NCBI GenBank assembly: GCA_900468535.1
Contig: UBTY01000003.1
Coordinates: forward strand, 1-64,000
Length of the DNA stretch: 64,000 nt
Direction: 5' to 3'
Source of the DNA: Hyphomicrobiales bacterium
GTDB taxonomy: Bacteria; Pseudomonadota; Alphaproteobacteria; Rhizobiales; Rhizobiaceae
Shown: in pieces, positions 26,695-34,625 of the stretch
Position numbering within the stretch: the stretch's first letter is position 1
How the letters are laid out: each line of letters opens with the position of its first letter
Translations under genes and position numbers: made by a program
Notes under the pieces: model-generated
What the model was told of the DNA's origin: nothing
Database searches by the model: none
Seen by the model: only the letters and a program-made list of their open reading frames with translations

Positions 26695-27951
26695 TTATTT
26701 CACCGCCGGCTGCGCGGCATGAGCGAGACTGTCGATCTGTTGACGAATATGGGCGGCTTCAGCGGCCGAGTGAGCAAGCGCGATGGCGCGGTCGAAAGCG
26801 GCATGTGCCTCGCGGGCGCGGCCGAGCTGTTTCAGCAGTCCGCCGCGCAGGCCGTGGTAGTAGAAATAGCCGTCAAGCTTTTCGCCAAGTGTTTCGACCA
26901 GCGCCAGCGCTTCTTCCGGCCCCCGGAGCTTGGAAACGGCAACGGCGCGATTGAGCGTGATGACAGGCGACGGCTGGACACGCTCCAGCGCCCGATACAG
27001 CAACTCGATCTCTTCCCAATCCGTATCCTCGGCACGCCTGGCACGGGAATGCAGCGCCGCGATCGCCGCCTGCAGCTGATAAGGGCCGGGCTGGCGATGA
27101 CGGATCGCCTTGTCGAGCAGTGCCAGTGCCTCGTTGATCAGCTCTCGGTTCCAGAGCGAACGATCCTGATCCTCCAGCAGCACGATGTCGTTTTCGCCGT
27201 TGAAGCGTGCCTGGCGCCGCGAGATCTGTAAGAGCATCAGCGCCAGCAGCCCCATCAACTCGGGCTCGCCGGGGAAGATGCGCAGCAGAAGCCGCGCAAG
27301 CCGGATTGCCTCGTCGCTGAAGGCGCAGGCATCGTGCTTCGGATCGGCCTGGCTGTAGCCTTCGTTGAAGACAAGATAGATCATCGTGCTGACGATCGAG
27401 AGACGCTCGGCGCGCTCCTGTGCATCCGGTGTCTCGAAGGGTACGCCGGCCTTGGCAACGCGCGCCTTGGCCCGCGTGATCCGCTGCTCCATGGCGCTTT
27501 CGCCGACGAGGAAGGCCCGTGCGATCTGTTGCACTGATAGACCCGAGACGATGCGCAGCGCCAGCGCGATCTGCTGTGTGGCCGGCAGGTCCGGATGGCA
27601 GCAGATGAAGAGCAGCCGCAGAATATCGTCGCGATAGTTGGAATCGTCTAGCCGCTCGGCAATATCGCTTTCGGCGTCGCCGGTATCGGAGATCAACTCC
27701 TCATCGGGCAGCGCCTGCGTCTTCGAGCGCTTGCGCACAGCGTCGATGCCGCTGTTGCGACCAACGAAGATCAGCCATGCCGTCGGATCGCGCGGCGGCC
27801 CCTTGTCCGGCCAGGTGCGGATGGCGCGCAGGCAGGCCTCCTGAAAGGCCTCTTCCGCGATATCGAGATCGCGGAAGTATCTCAGCAGCGCGCCAAGCGC
27901 CTTCGGCCGGGCCGAAGCAAGCGTCACGTCGATCCAGGCAATGTCTGTCAT
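26695..27951 (-). CDS. ECF42-type RNA polymerase sigma factor
   Basis: 418 residues. Sigma region 2 (ALGALLRYFRDLDIAEEAFQEACLRAI) and region 4 (LALRIVSGLSVQQIARAFLVGESAMEQRITRAKARV) occupy the first 180 residues; the long C-terminal extension is TPR-like (LNRAVAVSKLRGPEEALALVE, YYYHGLRGGLLKQLGRAREAHAAFDRAI). This architecture and the adjacent DGPF protein define group ECF42. There is no anti-sigma gene; in this group the C-terminal domain is needed for activity. The start overlaps the DGPF gene by 4 bases (ATGA). Confidence 0.9.
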   Translation of the reverse strand: MTDIAWIDVTLASARPKALGALLRYFRDLDIAEEAFQEACLRAIRTWPDKGPPRDPTAWLIFVGRNSGIDAVRKRSKTQALPDEELISDTGDAESDIAERLDDSNYRDDILRLLFICCHPDLPATQQIALALRIVSGLSVQQIARAFLVGESAMEQRITRAKARVAKAGVPFETPDAQERAERLSIVSTMIYLVFNEGYSQADPKHDACAFSDEAIRLARLLLRIFPGEPELMGLLALMLLQISRRQARFNGENDIVLLEDQDRSLWNRELINEALALLDKAIRHRQPGPYQLQAAIAALHSRARRAEDTDWEEIELLYRALERVQPSPVITLNRAVAVSKLRGPEEALALVETLGEKLDGYFYYHGLRGGLLKQLGRAREAHAAFDRAIALAHSAAEAAHIRQQIDSLAHAAQPAVK

Positions 27952-28322
27952 GTCGAAGCGTCTCCCGGTCGGAACACGTAGAACGGCCGAATTTCATAGG
28001 AAGTCGAACCCGGATTGACTGAAGACAGCTCCTTGGAGAAGGCCACCGCCTCCTCCAGCGTGTCGAAATCAACCACGTAGAAGCCAAGAAGCGCTTCCTT
28101 TGTTTCCGCGAAGGGACCGTCGAGAACGAGCGGTTCTTCCTTGCCCTTGCGCACGGTGGTCGCCGCCGTCGTCGGCATTAGCCGGCCAACCGGGCCAAGT
28201 TTGCCACGCTCTGCCAAGGGCGCCTGGACAGCGTAGAGCTTCGCCATCACGGCGTCCTCTTCCTCCTTAGTCCAGGAGAACACGGTTTCTTCGTTGGCAT
28301 AACAAAGGATTGCATAAAGCAT
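27948..28322 (-). CDS. YciI/DGPF-domain protein
   Basis: 124 residues with the YCII fold: MLYAILCYANEETVFSWTKEEEDAVMAK, and VLDGPFAETKEALLGFYVVDFDTLEEAVAFSKEL, which contains the DGPF motif. Such proteins are almost always encoded next to ECF42 sigma factors and are targets of them. Role unknown; a catalytic His/Asp pair of YciI dehydrochlorinase relatives cannot be confirmed. GAGGAG upstream gives a good ribosome site. First gene of the DGPF-sigma-SRPBCC unit. Confidence 0.85.
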   Translation of the reverse strand: MLYAILCYANEETVFSWTKEEEDAVMAKLYAVQAPLAERGKLGPVGRLMPTTAATTVRKGKEEPLVLDGPFAETKEALLGFYVVDFDTLEEAVAFSKELSSVNPGSTSYEIRPFYVFRPGDAST

Positions 28323-28485
28323 CTCTTACTCCTCTTCCCTGATGACGAAGGAGTAGCGCGACATCCGACAGGACGCAGCAAAAAATTACTGCGCGTGGAA
28401 CGAGATGCTGAACATGGCCGCGAAGGCGGCGAACGTAATAGAGACAGCGCGGCGTTTGCGCCGTGGCCCGATCGGCGGAAGAGCC

Positions 28486-29418
28486 TTAGGCGACCTGCTG
28501 ACCCGATCCGACGGCTTCCTGCACCGCCAGTTCCGCCATCGCCAGCGCCGCTTCGCGGGTTTTGGCGGCCGCGACGAAGCGACCGTTGTGGCAGAAGGTT
28601 GCGCCCGCGACGCCGGAGATGGCCTCAAGATCGTGATTGGTCAGCCCTGCCCAGGCAGCAGGGAGATCGGCCCGCAATTCAAAGCCCTCGTCGCCGCGGC
28701 GAATGCCGGTGACGCACCAGTCCTTTTCCCGCGGATGAACGACAAAGAGCAGATGATCGGCCCCTGCCTTCACGATCGCCGGGCGGAAAGGCATCCCCAT
28801 CGGCAGTTCGAGGACGCGCCCCTGTCCGGTGCGCGCAATCGCCTCCAGCACGAGCGTCTCAGCGCGCAATTTTGAAGCGCTCTGGGCGATCTTCGCCTCG
28901 ACGAAGCTGCGGGCGATGGAAACAGCGTCCTGAAACCGCCGATCGTCGGCATTAGGGTCGGCATCGTCGAACACGGGCTTCAAGGTTTCCAGCAGAGCGG
29001 GCAGCGTCAACCCCGCCAACGGGCCGGATGGGCTGAGCGCGCCATTGTCGGTCAGATCGATCGGTAGCACGAACGAGAGATCGAACGAGGCGTGCAATGC
29101 CTCGACATGGGCGGCGGGAATGCCCGCGGCAATAAGATAGTCGCGGCCGTAGTGCTTCCAAATCAGGCCGAACGAGCTGTAGGGCTGCCCGTCATCGCGC
29201 AACGGCGCGCCACGCTGATGGTGGTCGAAAATGCCAACCTCCGCGTCGTAGGCACCGCCGACATCGTAGATAATCCGGTCCGTGTTCGGGGTGATCCACT
29301 CCGGCGACCGGCTGCGCACGACCCGCGCCTGCGGAAAGAGCCGGGTCAGAATGACGCTCGACAGCACTTCATCGGCATGGAAGCCACCGGAATGGGTGAC
29401 GAGGAAATCTGGATTCAT
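28486..29418 (-). CDS. MYG1/UPF0160 family protein
   Basis: 310 residues. VTHSGGFHADEVLSSVILTRLFP, RIIYDVGGAYDAEVGIFDHHQRGAP and SSFGLIWKHYGRDYL are the DHH-like MYG1 signatures; the His/Asp residues fit a metal-dependent phosphoesterase. The eukaryotic homologue MYG1 is a 3'-5' RNA exonuclease of nucleus and mitochondria. ATG 29418 is chosen because homologous sequence begins NPDFLVTHSGG; the frame is open back to 29487. Bacterial role not known. Confidence 0.85.
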   Translation of the reverse strand: MNPDFLVTHSGGFHADEVLSSVILTRLFPQARVVRSRSPEWITPNTDRIIYDVGGAYDAEVGIFDHHQRGAPLRDDGQPYSSFGLIWKHYGRDYLIAAGIPAAHVEALHASFDLSFVLPIDLTDNGALSPSGPLAGLTLPALLETLKPVFDDADPNADDRRFQDAVSIARSFVEAKIAQSASKLRAETLVLEAIARTGQGRVLELPMGMPFRPAIVKAGADHLLFVVHPREKDWCVTGIRRGDEGFELRADLPAAWAGLTNHDLEAISGVAGATFCHNGRFVAAAKTREAALAMAELAVQEAVGSGQQVA

Positions 29419-29634
29419 GCCGGGAGTGCCTTGTTGATTGGGTAAGCGGTCTTGCGCCCGCCCCACATAGCCGTTGCCAGCGGCCATCTCAACCCGTCAA
29501 CGGCCGGAATACGGCTTTCGTTGGTGTTCGAAGAGCGGCCCAGCAAGACGACGGCGCCGCCTTCCACGCCATCAAGCCGCCACGTTTGGCCGGAATTGCT
29601 CTGCAATCTCAAACGCCTCACAACCGAGACAAGA

Positions 29635-30597
29635 ATGAAATCCGCTTTACGCCTCCTTGCCGCCTTTGCGCTAATTTCCTGCCTCCATGACACCGCCTTT
29701 GCAGCGTCCGCTCCTGGCAACTTCATCTACACGAGTTCCGGCGACCTCGAAGCGGCGCGTCCGCTTCTCAGCCGGCCCGACATTGGCGGCGCACAGATCG
29801 TCTATAACTGGCGCCAACTGGAAACAGCGAAGGGCCAGTATGATTTCTCCGCGATCGAGGCAGACCTTGCCATCCTCGATGGCCTGAACCGGAAGCTGCT
29901 CATTCAGATCCAGGACCGCTTCTTTGAACCGAAGGCACGGAACGTTCCGGACTATCTGATGACCGACAAGCAGTACGGCGGCGGCATCACGGCGCAGTTC
30001 GATAATCCGGGTGAGAGCAAGCCCGTCGGCTCCGGCTGGGTGGCGCAGCAATGGAATCCCGCCGTACGGCAGCGCTACCAGGCCCTGCTCACCGCGCTCG
30101 CAGCAAAATTCGACGGCAAGGTCTATGGCGTCAATCTGCCGGAAACCGCGATCGACCTCGATCCGAAACACGAGCCCGCGGGCTATAGCTGCGACGCCTA
30201 CTTCCAGGGCGAGATGGAAAATCTCGCTTTCGCCCGCAAGGCCTTCAGCAAGAGCAAGGTCGTTCAGTACGTCAACTTCTGGCCCTGCGAATGGGAGAAC
30301 GACCACAATTACATGGGTCGGCTTTTCGAGTTGGCGGCAAAGAATGACATCGGCCTCGGTGGGCCCGATATCGTCCCCTACCGCAAGGGCCAGATGAAGA
30401 ACTCATACCCCTTCTTCAACAAGTACAAGGGCAAATTGTCCTTCGTCGGCCTCGCCGTGCAGGAGCCGACCCTGACCTACAAGAATCCGAAGACGAAGAA
30501 GCCGTTCACCAAGGACGAGTTCGTCGACTTTGCCGACAACTACCTCGGCGCCGACATCATCTTCTGGAGCACCGCAACGCCCTGGCTGCACCGCTGA
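29635..30597 (+). CDS. Secreted TIM-barrel protein, possible glycoside hydrolase
   Basis: 320 residues with a signal peptide (LRLLAAFALISCLHDTAFAAS). GGAQIVYNWRQLETAKGQYDFSAIEADL and KLLIQIQDRFF look like strands 1 and 2 of a clan-A glycosidase barrel. Two glutamates sit where acid/base and nucleophile would be: NLPET (E170) near strand 4 and GLAVQEPTL (E277) near strand 7. No GH family could be named, so enzymatic activity is inference. ATG 29635 begins the signal peptide; the frame itself is open from 29452. Ends at a good terminator. Confidence 0.6.
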   Translation: MKSALRLLAAFALISCLHDTAFAASAPGNFIYTSSGDLEAARPLLSRPDIGGAQIVYNWRQLETAKGQYDFSAIEADLAILDGLNRKLLIQIQDRFFEPKARNVPDYLMTDKQYGGGITAQFDNPGESKPVGSGWVAQQWNPAVRQRYQALLTALAAKFDGKVYGVNLPETAIDLDPKHEPAGYSCDAYFQGEMENLAFARKAFSKSKVVQYVNFWPCEWENDHNYMGRLFELAAKNDIGLGGPDIVPYRKGQMKNSYPFFNKYKGKLSFVGLAVQEPTLTYKNPKTKKPFTKDEFVDFADNYLGADIIFWSTATPWLHR

Positions 30598-30610
30598 CAA
30601 AAGCTCTGAC

Positions 30611-30635
30611 GAGGCGGGCAAGGCCCGCCTCCTTT
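30611..30635 (+). terminator. Intrinsic terminator after the TIM-barrel gene
   Basis: GAGGCGGGC (30611-30619) pairs perfectly with GCCCGCCTC (30623-30631) around AAG, then CTTT. It lies 14 bases after the stop and faces the glpK 3' end. Confidence 0.65.
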
Positions 30636-30673
30636 GAGACCAAAAGGACCAGCAAGAGACCGCCGGACGCGGA

Positions 30674-32167
30674 TCAGGCGTCCGAAAGAGTGCGCTTGAC
30701 GGCGCTTCGCCATCCTTTCAGCTTCGCGGCCCGGGTCTTCTCATCCATATCAGGGTCGAAACGACGGTTGCGCTTCCAACTCTTCGAAAAGCCTGCGAGA
30801 TCCGGCCAGACTCCGGCCTTGCTGCCGGCAAGCCAGGCCGCTCCGAGCGCTGTTGTCTCCAGAATGACGGGCCGATCCACGGGCGCGTCCAAAATGTCCG
30901 CCAGCCGCTGCATCGTCCAATCAGAAGCGACCATGCCGCCATCGACACGAAGCACGGTATTGTCGGTGCCGCCCTTCCAATCCTTGTGCATGGCGTCGAG
31001 GAGATCGCGCGACTGATAGCAAACCGCCTCGAGAGCGGCCCGGGCGAATTCCTTGGGTCCGCTGTTGCGCGTTAGCCCGTAGATCGCGCCACGCGCGTTC
31101 GCGTCCCAATGCGGAGCGCCGAGCCCGGTGAAGGCAGGCACCAGATAGACGTCCTGCGTCGGATCGGCGGCATCGGCAAGTTCGCCGGTCCGCGAAGCCG
31201 TATCGATAATGCCGAGCCCGTCGCGAAGCCACTGTACCGCCGCCCCGGCAATGAAGATCGAACCCTCAAGCGCATAGGTCGTCTCGCCGTTCAGGCGATA
31301 GGCGATGGTGGTCAGAAGACGGTTTTTCGACCGCACGATATCGCTACCGGTGTTCAGCAGCGCAAAGCAGCCGGTTCCGTAGGTGGATTTCATCATGCCC
31401 GGTTCGAAGCAGGCTTGGCCGATGGTCGCCGCATGCTGGTCGCCGGCGACGCCGAGGATCGGGATCTCGGCCCCGAGAATATCCCGCTCCGTCGTCCCGA
31501 AATCGTCCGCGCAGTCTTTGACCTCAGGCAGCATCGCGGCCGGCACCCGCAATATGTCGAGAAGGTCGTCGTCCCACCGGTTTTCCGAGATGTTGTACAT
31601 CAACGTGCGCGAAGCATTGGTCGCATCGGTGGCAAACGATTTGCCGCCGGTCAGCCGCCAGATCAGGAACGTGTCGATGGTGCCGAAGCAGAGCTCGCCT
31701 TTCGCGGCACGGGCGCGTGCGCCTTTGACGTTCGCCAGCATCCAGGACAGCTTCGTACCGGAGAAATACGGGTCTAGAAGCAGGCCGGTCTTCTTGGTGA
31801 ACGTCTTCTCTAGTTCTTGTTTCTTGAGCTTGTCACAATAGCTCGCCGTCCGGCGATCCTGCCAGACGATGGCGTTGTGGATCGGCTTCCCGCTCTCCCG
31901 CTCCCAGACGACCACCGTCTCGCGCTGGTTTGTGATCCCGAGCGCGGCAATGTCGCTGGCCTTGATCTTCGCCTCGCGGATCGCCATCCGGATCGTGGAG
32001 ACAACTGAGTCCCAAATCTCTTCCGGATCGTGTTCGACCCAGCCGGAGCGCGGATAGTGCTGGGTGAACTCCTTCTGGCCCGCGCCGGCGATCTTCATCT
32101 CCTCGTCGAAGATGATTGCCCGCGTCGACGTCGTACCCTGATCGATTGCCAGAACGTATCCACCCAT
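30674..32167 (-). CDS. glpK: Glycerol kinase
   Basis: FGGY kinase that makes glycerol 3-phosphate. 497 residues. [15 protein letters not shown] binds the phosphates, [34 protein letters not shown] and [30 protein letters not shown] are family signatures, and [18 protein letters not shown] closes domain II. The histidine/FBP-loop region is normal in length. No glpF or glpD lies next to it; it stands divergent from bdhA. Confidence 0.96.
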   Translation of the reverse strand: MGGYVLAIDQGTTSTRAIIFDEEMKIAGAGQKEFTQHYPRSGWVEHDPEEIWDSVVSTIRMAIREAKIKASDIAALGITNQRETVVVWERESGKPIHNAIVWQDRRTASYCDKLKKQELEKTFTKKTGLLLDPYFSGTKLSWMLANVKGARARAAKGELCFGTIDTFLIWRLTGGKSFATDATNASRTLMYNISENRWDDDLLDILRVPAAMLPEVKDCADDFGTTERDILGAEIPILGVAGDQHAATIGQACFEPGMMKSTYGTGCFALLNTGSDIVRSKNRLLTTIAYRLNGETTYALEGSIFIAGAAVQWLRDGLGIIDTASRTGELADAADPTQDVYLVPAFTGLGAPHWDANARGAIYGLTRNSGPKEFARAALEAVCYQSRDLLDAMHKDWKGGTDNTVLRVDGGMVASDWTMQRLADILDAPVDRPVILETTALGAAWLAGSKAGVWPDLAGFSKSWKRNRRFDPDMDEKTRAAKLKGWRSAVKRTLSDA

Positions 32168-32349
32168 GCCTGTCCTCCCTCACCGGCGATTATGATGCCA
32201 AATCAATAGGACAGCCCCGCCGGAGAAGAAAGCGCTTCCTGTCGGTTTGGACACAAGAGATTTGCCGGCAGTGCAATTGCCAGCATGACCGCTTGGGCAT
32301 AACCTCGGGTTTCATTGCGTCGCAAAAGTGCGAGTATCGGGAGAAGAGC

Positions 32350-33126
32350 ATGACCAGAACAGTCGTCGTCACCGGATCCACAAGCGGCATCGGGCTTGCG
32401 ATCGCGACCGCATTTGCGGGCAAGGGCGACAACGTTGTCATCAACGGCTTCGGAAAAGCCGAAGAAATCAAGGCCATAACGGACCGCCTTGAATCACTTT
32501 CCAAGGCCAAGGCAATCTATCATCCAGCCGACATGACGAAACCGGCCGAAATCGCGGATCTGATCGAGACGGCGACGCGGATTTTCGGTTCCGTCGATGT
32601 GCTGGTCAACAATGCCGGCGTCCAGCACGTCGAGAAGATCGAAGACTTCCCTATCGAAAAGTGGGACCAGATCATCGCCATCAATCTGTCGAGTTCATTT
32701 CATACCATGCGCGCCGCGATACCCTCGATGAAGGCGAAGAAACACGGACGGATCATCAATATCGCGTCCGCCCACGGGCTGGTGGCCTCGCCTTTCAAAT
32801 CCGCCTATGTGGCGGCAAAGCATGGTATAATGGGGTTGACGAAAACAGCGGCGTTGGAACTTGCCGAGTTCGGCGTGACCGTCAACGCCATCTGCCCGGG
32901 TTATGTGCTGACCCCGCTGGTGGAAAAGCAGATACCCGATACGGCCAAGGCCCGCGGCATGACTGAGGAACAGGTCAAGACCGAGGTTATCCTGAAGGCC
33001 CAGCCGACCCGTGAGTTCGTCAAGGCGGAAGAGATTGGCGCGCTGGCACTCTATCTCGCAAGCGACGAAGCCCGTCAGATCACCGGCACCCACATCTCGA
33101 TTGACGGTGGCTGGACGGCGGCATAA
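32350..33126 (+). CDS. bdhA: D-3-hydroxybutyrate dehydrogenase
   Basis: Short-chain dehydrogenase, 258 residues, oxidising D-3-hydroxybutyrate to acetoacetate with NAD in PHB turnover. VVVTGSTSGIGLAIATAFA binds NAD; the catalytic Ser-Tyr-Lys are in NIASAHGLVASPFKSAYVAAKHG. Length equals S. meliloti BdhA. ATG 32350 has GGGAG upstream; the frame opens at 32116 but is not homologous there. It is followed 32 bases later by xdhA, reproducing the bdhA-xdhA2-xdhB2 operon reported for S. meliloti. Confidence 0.93.
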   Translation: MTRTVVVTGSTSGIGLAIATAFAGKGDNVVINGFGKAEEIKAITDRLESLSKAKAIYHPADMTKPAEIADLIETATRIFGSVDVLVNNAGVQHVEKIEDFPIEKWDQIIAINLSSSFHTMRAAIPSMKAKKHGRIINIASAHGLVASPFKSAYVAAKHGIMGLTKTAALELAEFGVTVNAICPGYVLTPLVEKQIPDTAKARGMTEEQVKTEVILKAQPTREFVKAEEIGALALYLASDEARQITGTHISIDGGWTAA

Positions 33127-33158
33127 CCATTCAGAAAAAGACAATAACAAGGAACAAC

Positions 33159-34625
33159 ATGAACGACTGCATCCGCTTCATCCTCAACGGGGAGGACATC
33201 TCGCTCCGCGATATCGCGCCGACCGAGACGCTTCTCGATTTTCTTCGTTTGAAGCGCCGTCTTACCGGCACGAAGGAGGGATGCGCGGAGGGAGACTGTG
33301 GCGCCTGCACGGTCCTGGTCGGACGCCTCGTCGACGGCAAGCTGCATTACGAATCCGTCAATGCCTGCATCCGCTTCCTCGGTTCGCTGAATGCAACACA
33401 TGTGGTGACGGTCGAGCACCTTGCCGCCAAGGATGGAACGCTGCATCCGGTCCAGCAGGCCATGGTGGATTGCCACGGCTCGCAGTGCGGCTTCTGCACC
33501 CCGGGCTTCATCATGTCGCTCTACGGCCTCTGGCTCTCGAACGAGAAGCCGAGCCGCGCCGAGATCGAAAAGTCGCTGCAGGGCAATCTCTGTCGCTGCA
33601 CCGGCTACGAGCCGATCGTGAAGGCGGCCGAGATGGTCAGCCGCGCACGCCCGAGCGCGCTGTTCGACCCGCTGGAACGCACCCGCTCCGATGTCGTCGC
33701 GCGCCTCTGGGCGATGCAGCCGACGGAGACGATTTCCATTACCAAGGGCGAGGACCGCCTCCTCATTCCAGAGTCGGAAGAAGACCTGGCGCGGATCCTT
33801 GCTGAAGAGCCGAAGGCAACTGTGGTGGCCGGATCGACGGACGTCGGCCTCTGGGTTACCAAGCAGATGCGGCATCTGAACCCCGTGGTGTTCATCAATC
33901 ATCTTACGGAACTGCAGACGATCACCGCTGGCGACGGAGGTTTTACCATCGGCGCCGGCGTGACCTATACCCGCGCCTTCGAAACCATCGCCCGCAAGGT
34001 GCCGACGCTCGGTCGCCTGATCAACCGCATCGGCGGCGAACAGGTCCGCAACATGGGAACGATCGGCGGCAACATCGCCAACGGCTCCCCGATTGGCGAC
34101 AGTCCGCCGCCGCTGATCGCGCTCGGCGCGACCATCAAGCTGCGCTCGGTCGAAGGCACGCGCATGCTGCGGCTGGAAGATTTCTTCATCGAATACGGCA
34201 AGCAGGACCGCCGCCCCGGCGAGTTCGTCGAAAGTCTCTTCGTGCCCTACCCCGCCGAAGACACGCGGTTCGCGGTCTACAAGATCACCAAGCGCCGCGA
34301 TGAGGACATCACGGCCGTCCTCGGCGCCTTCTACCTGACCTTGGATTCGGAGGGCGACGTCAACGATATCAGGATTGCTTTCGGCGGCATGGCCGGAACG
34401 CCCAAGCGCGCCCGTGCGGTCGAAAACCTGCTGATGGGCAGGCCGTGGAACGAAGAGACCATCGAAGCCGCCCGCGAAGCCTTTGATACCGATTACCAGC
34501 CGCTCAGCGACTGGCGGGCAACGGCGGAGTATCGCCGGCTGACCGCCAAGAATCTGCTGACGCGCTTCTATCTCGAAACGTCAGGCACGCCTGCCGAACT
34601 GCAGCGCTTCGAGGAGGTCGCGTAA
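33159..34625 (+). CDS. xdhA: Xanthine dehydrogenase, small subunit (2Fe-2S and FAD)
   Basis: 488 residues. Two [2Fe-2S] clusters: C42, C47, C50 and C70 (GCAEGDCGACTVL) and C110, C113, C145 and C147 (CHGSQCGFCTPG, LCRCTGY). The FAD domain follows with TVVAGSTDVGLWVTKQM and NMGTIGGNIANGSPIGD. With XdhB it oxidises hypoxanthine and xanthine to urate. The stop overlaps the xdhB start by one base (TAATG). Confidence 0.96.
   Translation: MNDCIRFILNGEDISLRDIAPTETLLDFLRLKRRLTGTKEGCAEGDCGACTVLVGRLVDGKLHYESVNACIRFLGSLNATHVVTVEHLAAKDGTLHPVQQAMVDCHGSQCGFCTPGFIMSLYGLWLSNEKPSRAEIEKSLQGNLCRCTGYEPIVKAAEMVSRARPSALFDPLERTRSDVVARLWAMQPTETISITKGEDRLLIPESEEDLARILAEEPKATVVAGSTDVGLWVTKQMRHLNPVVFINHLTELQTITAGDGGFTIGAGVTYTRAFETIARKVPTLGRLINRIGGEQVRNMGTIGGNIANGSPIGDSPPPLIALGATIKLRSVEGTRMLRLEDFFIEYGKQDRRPGEFVESLFVPYPAEDTRFAVYKITKRRDEDITAVLGAFYLTLDSEGDVNDIRIAFGGMAGTPKRARAVENLLMGRPWNEETIEAAREAFDTDYQPLSDWRATAEYRRLTAKNLLTRFYLETSGTPAELQRFEEVA

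Noticed and set aside
28386..28485. Possible short membrane peptide ending ITFAAFAAMFSISFHAQ
   Set aside because: No ribosome site and the frame upstream is antisense-type sequence inside the MYG1 gene.
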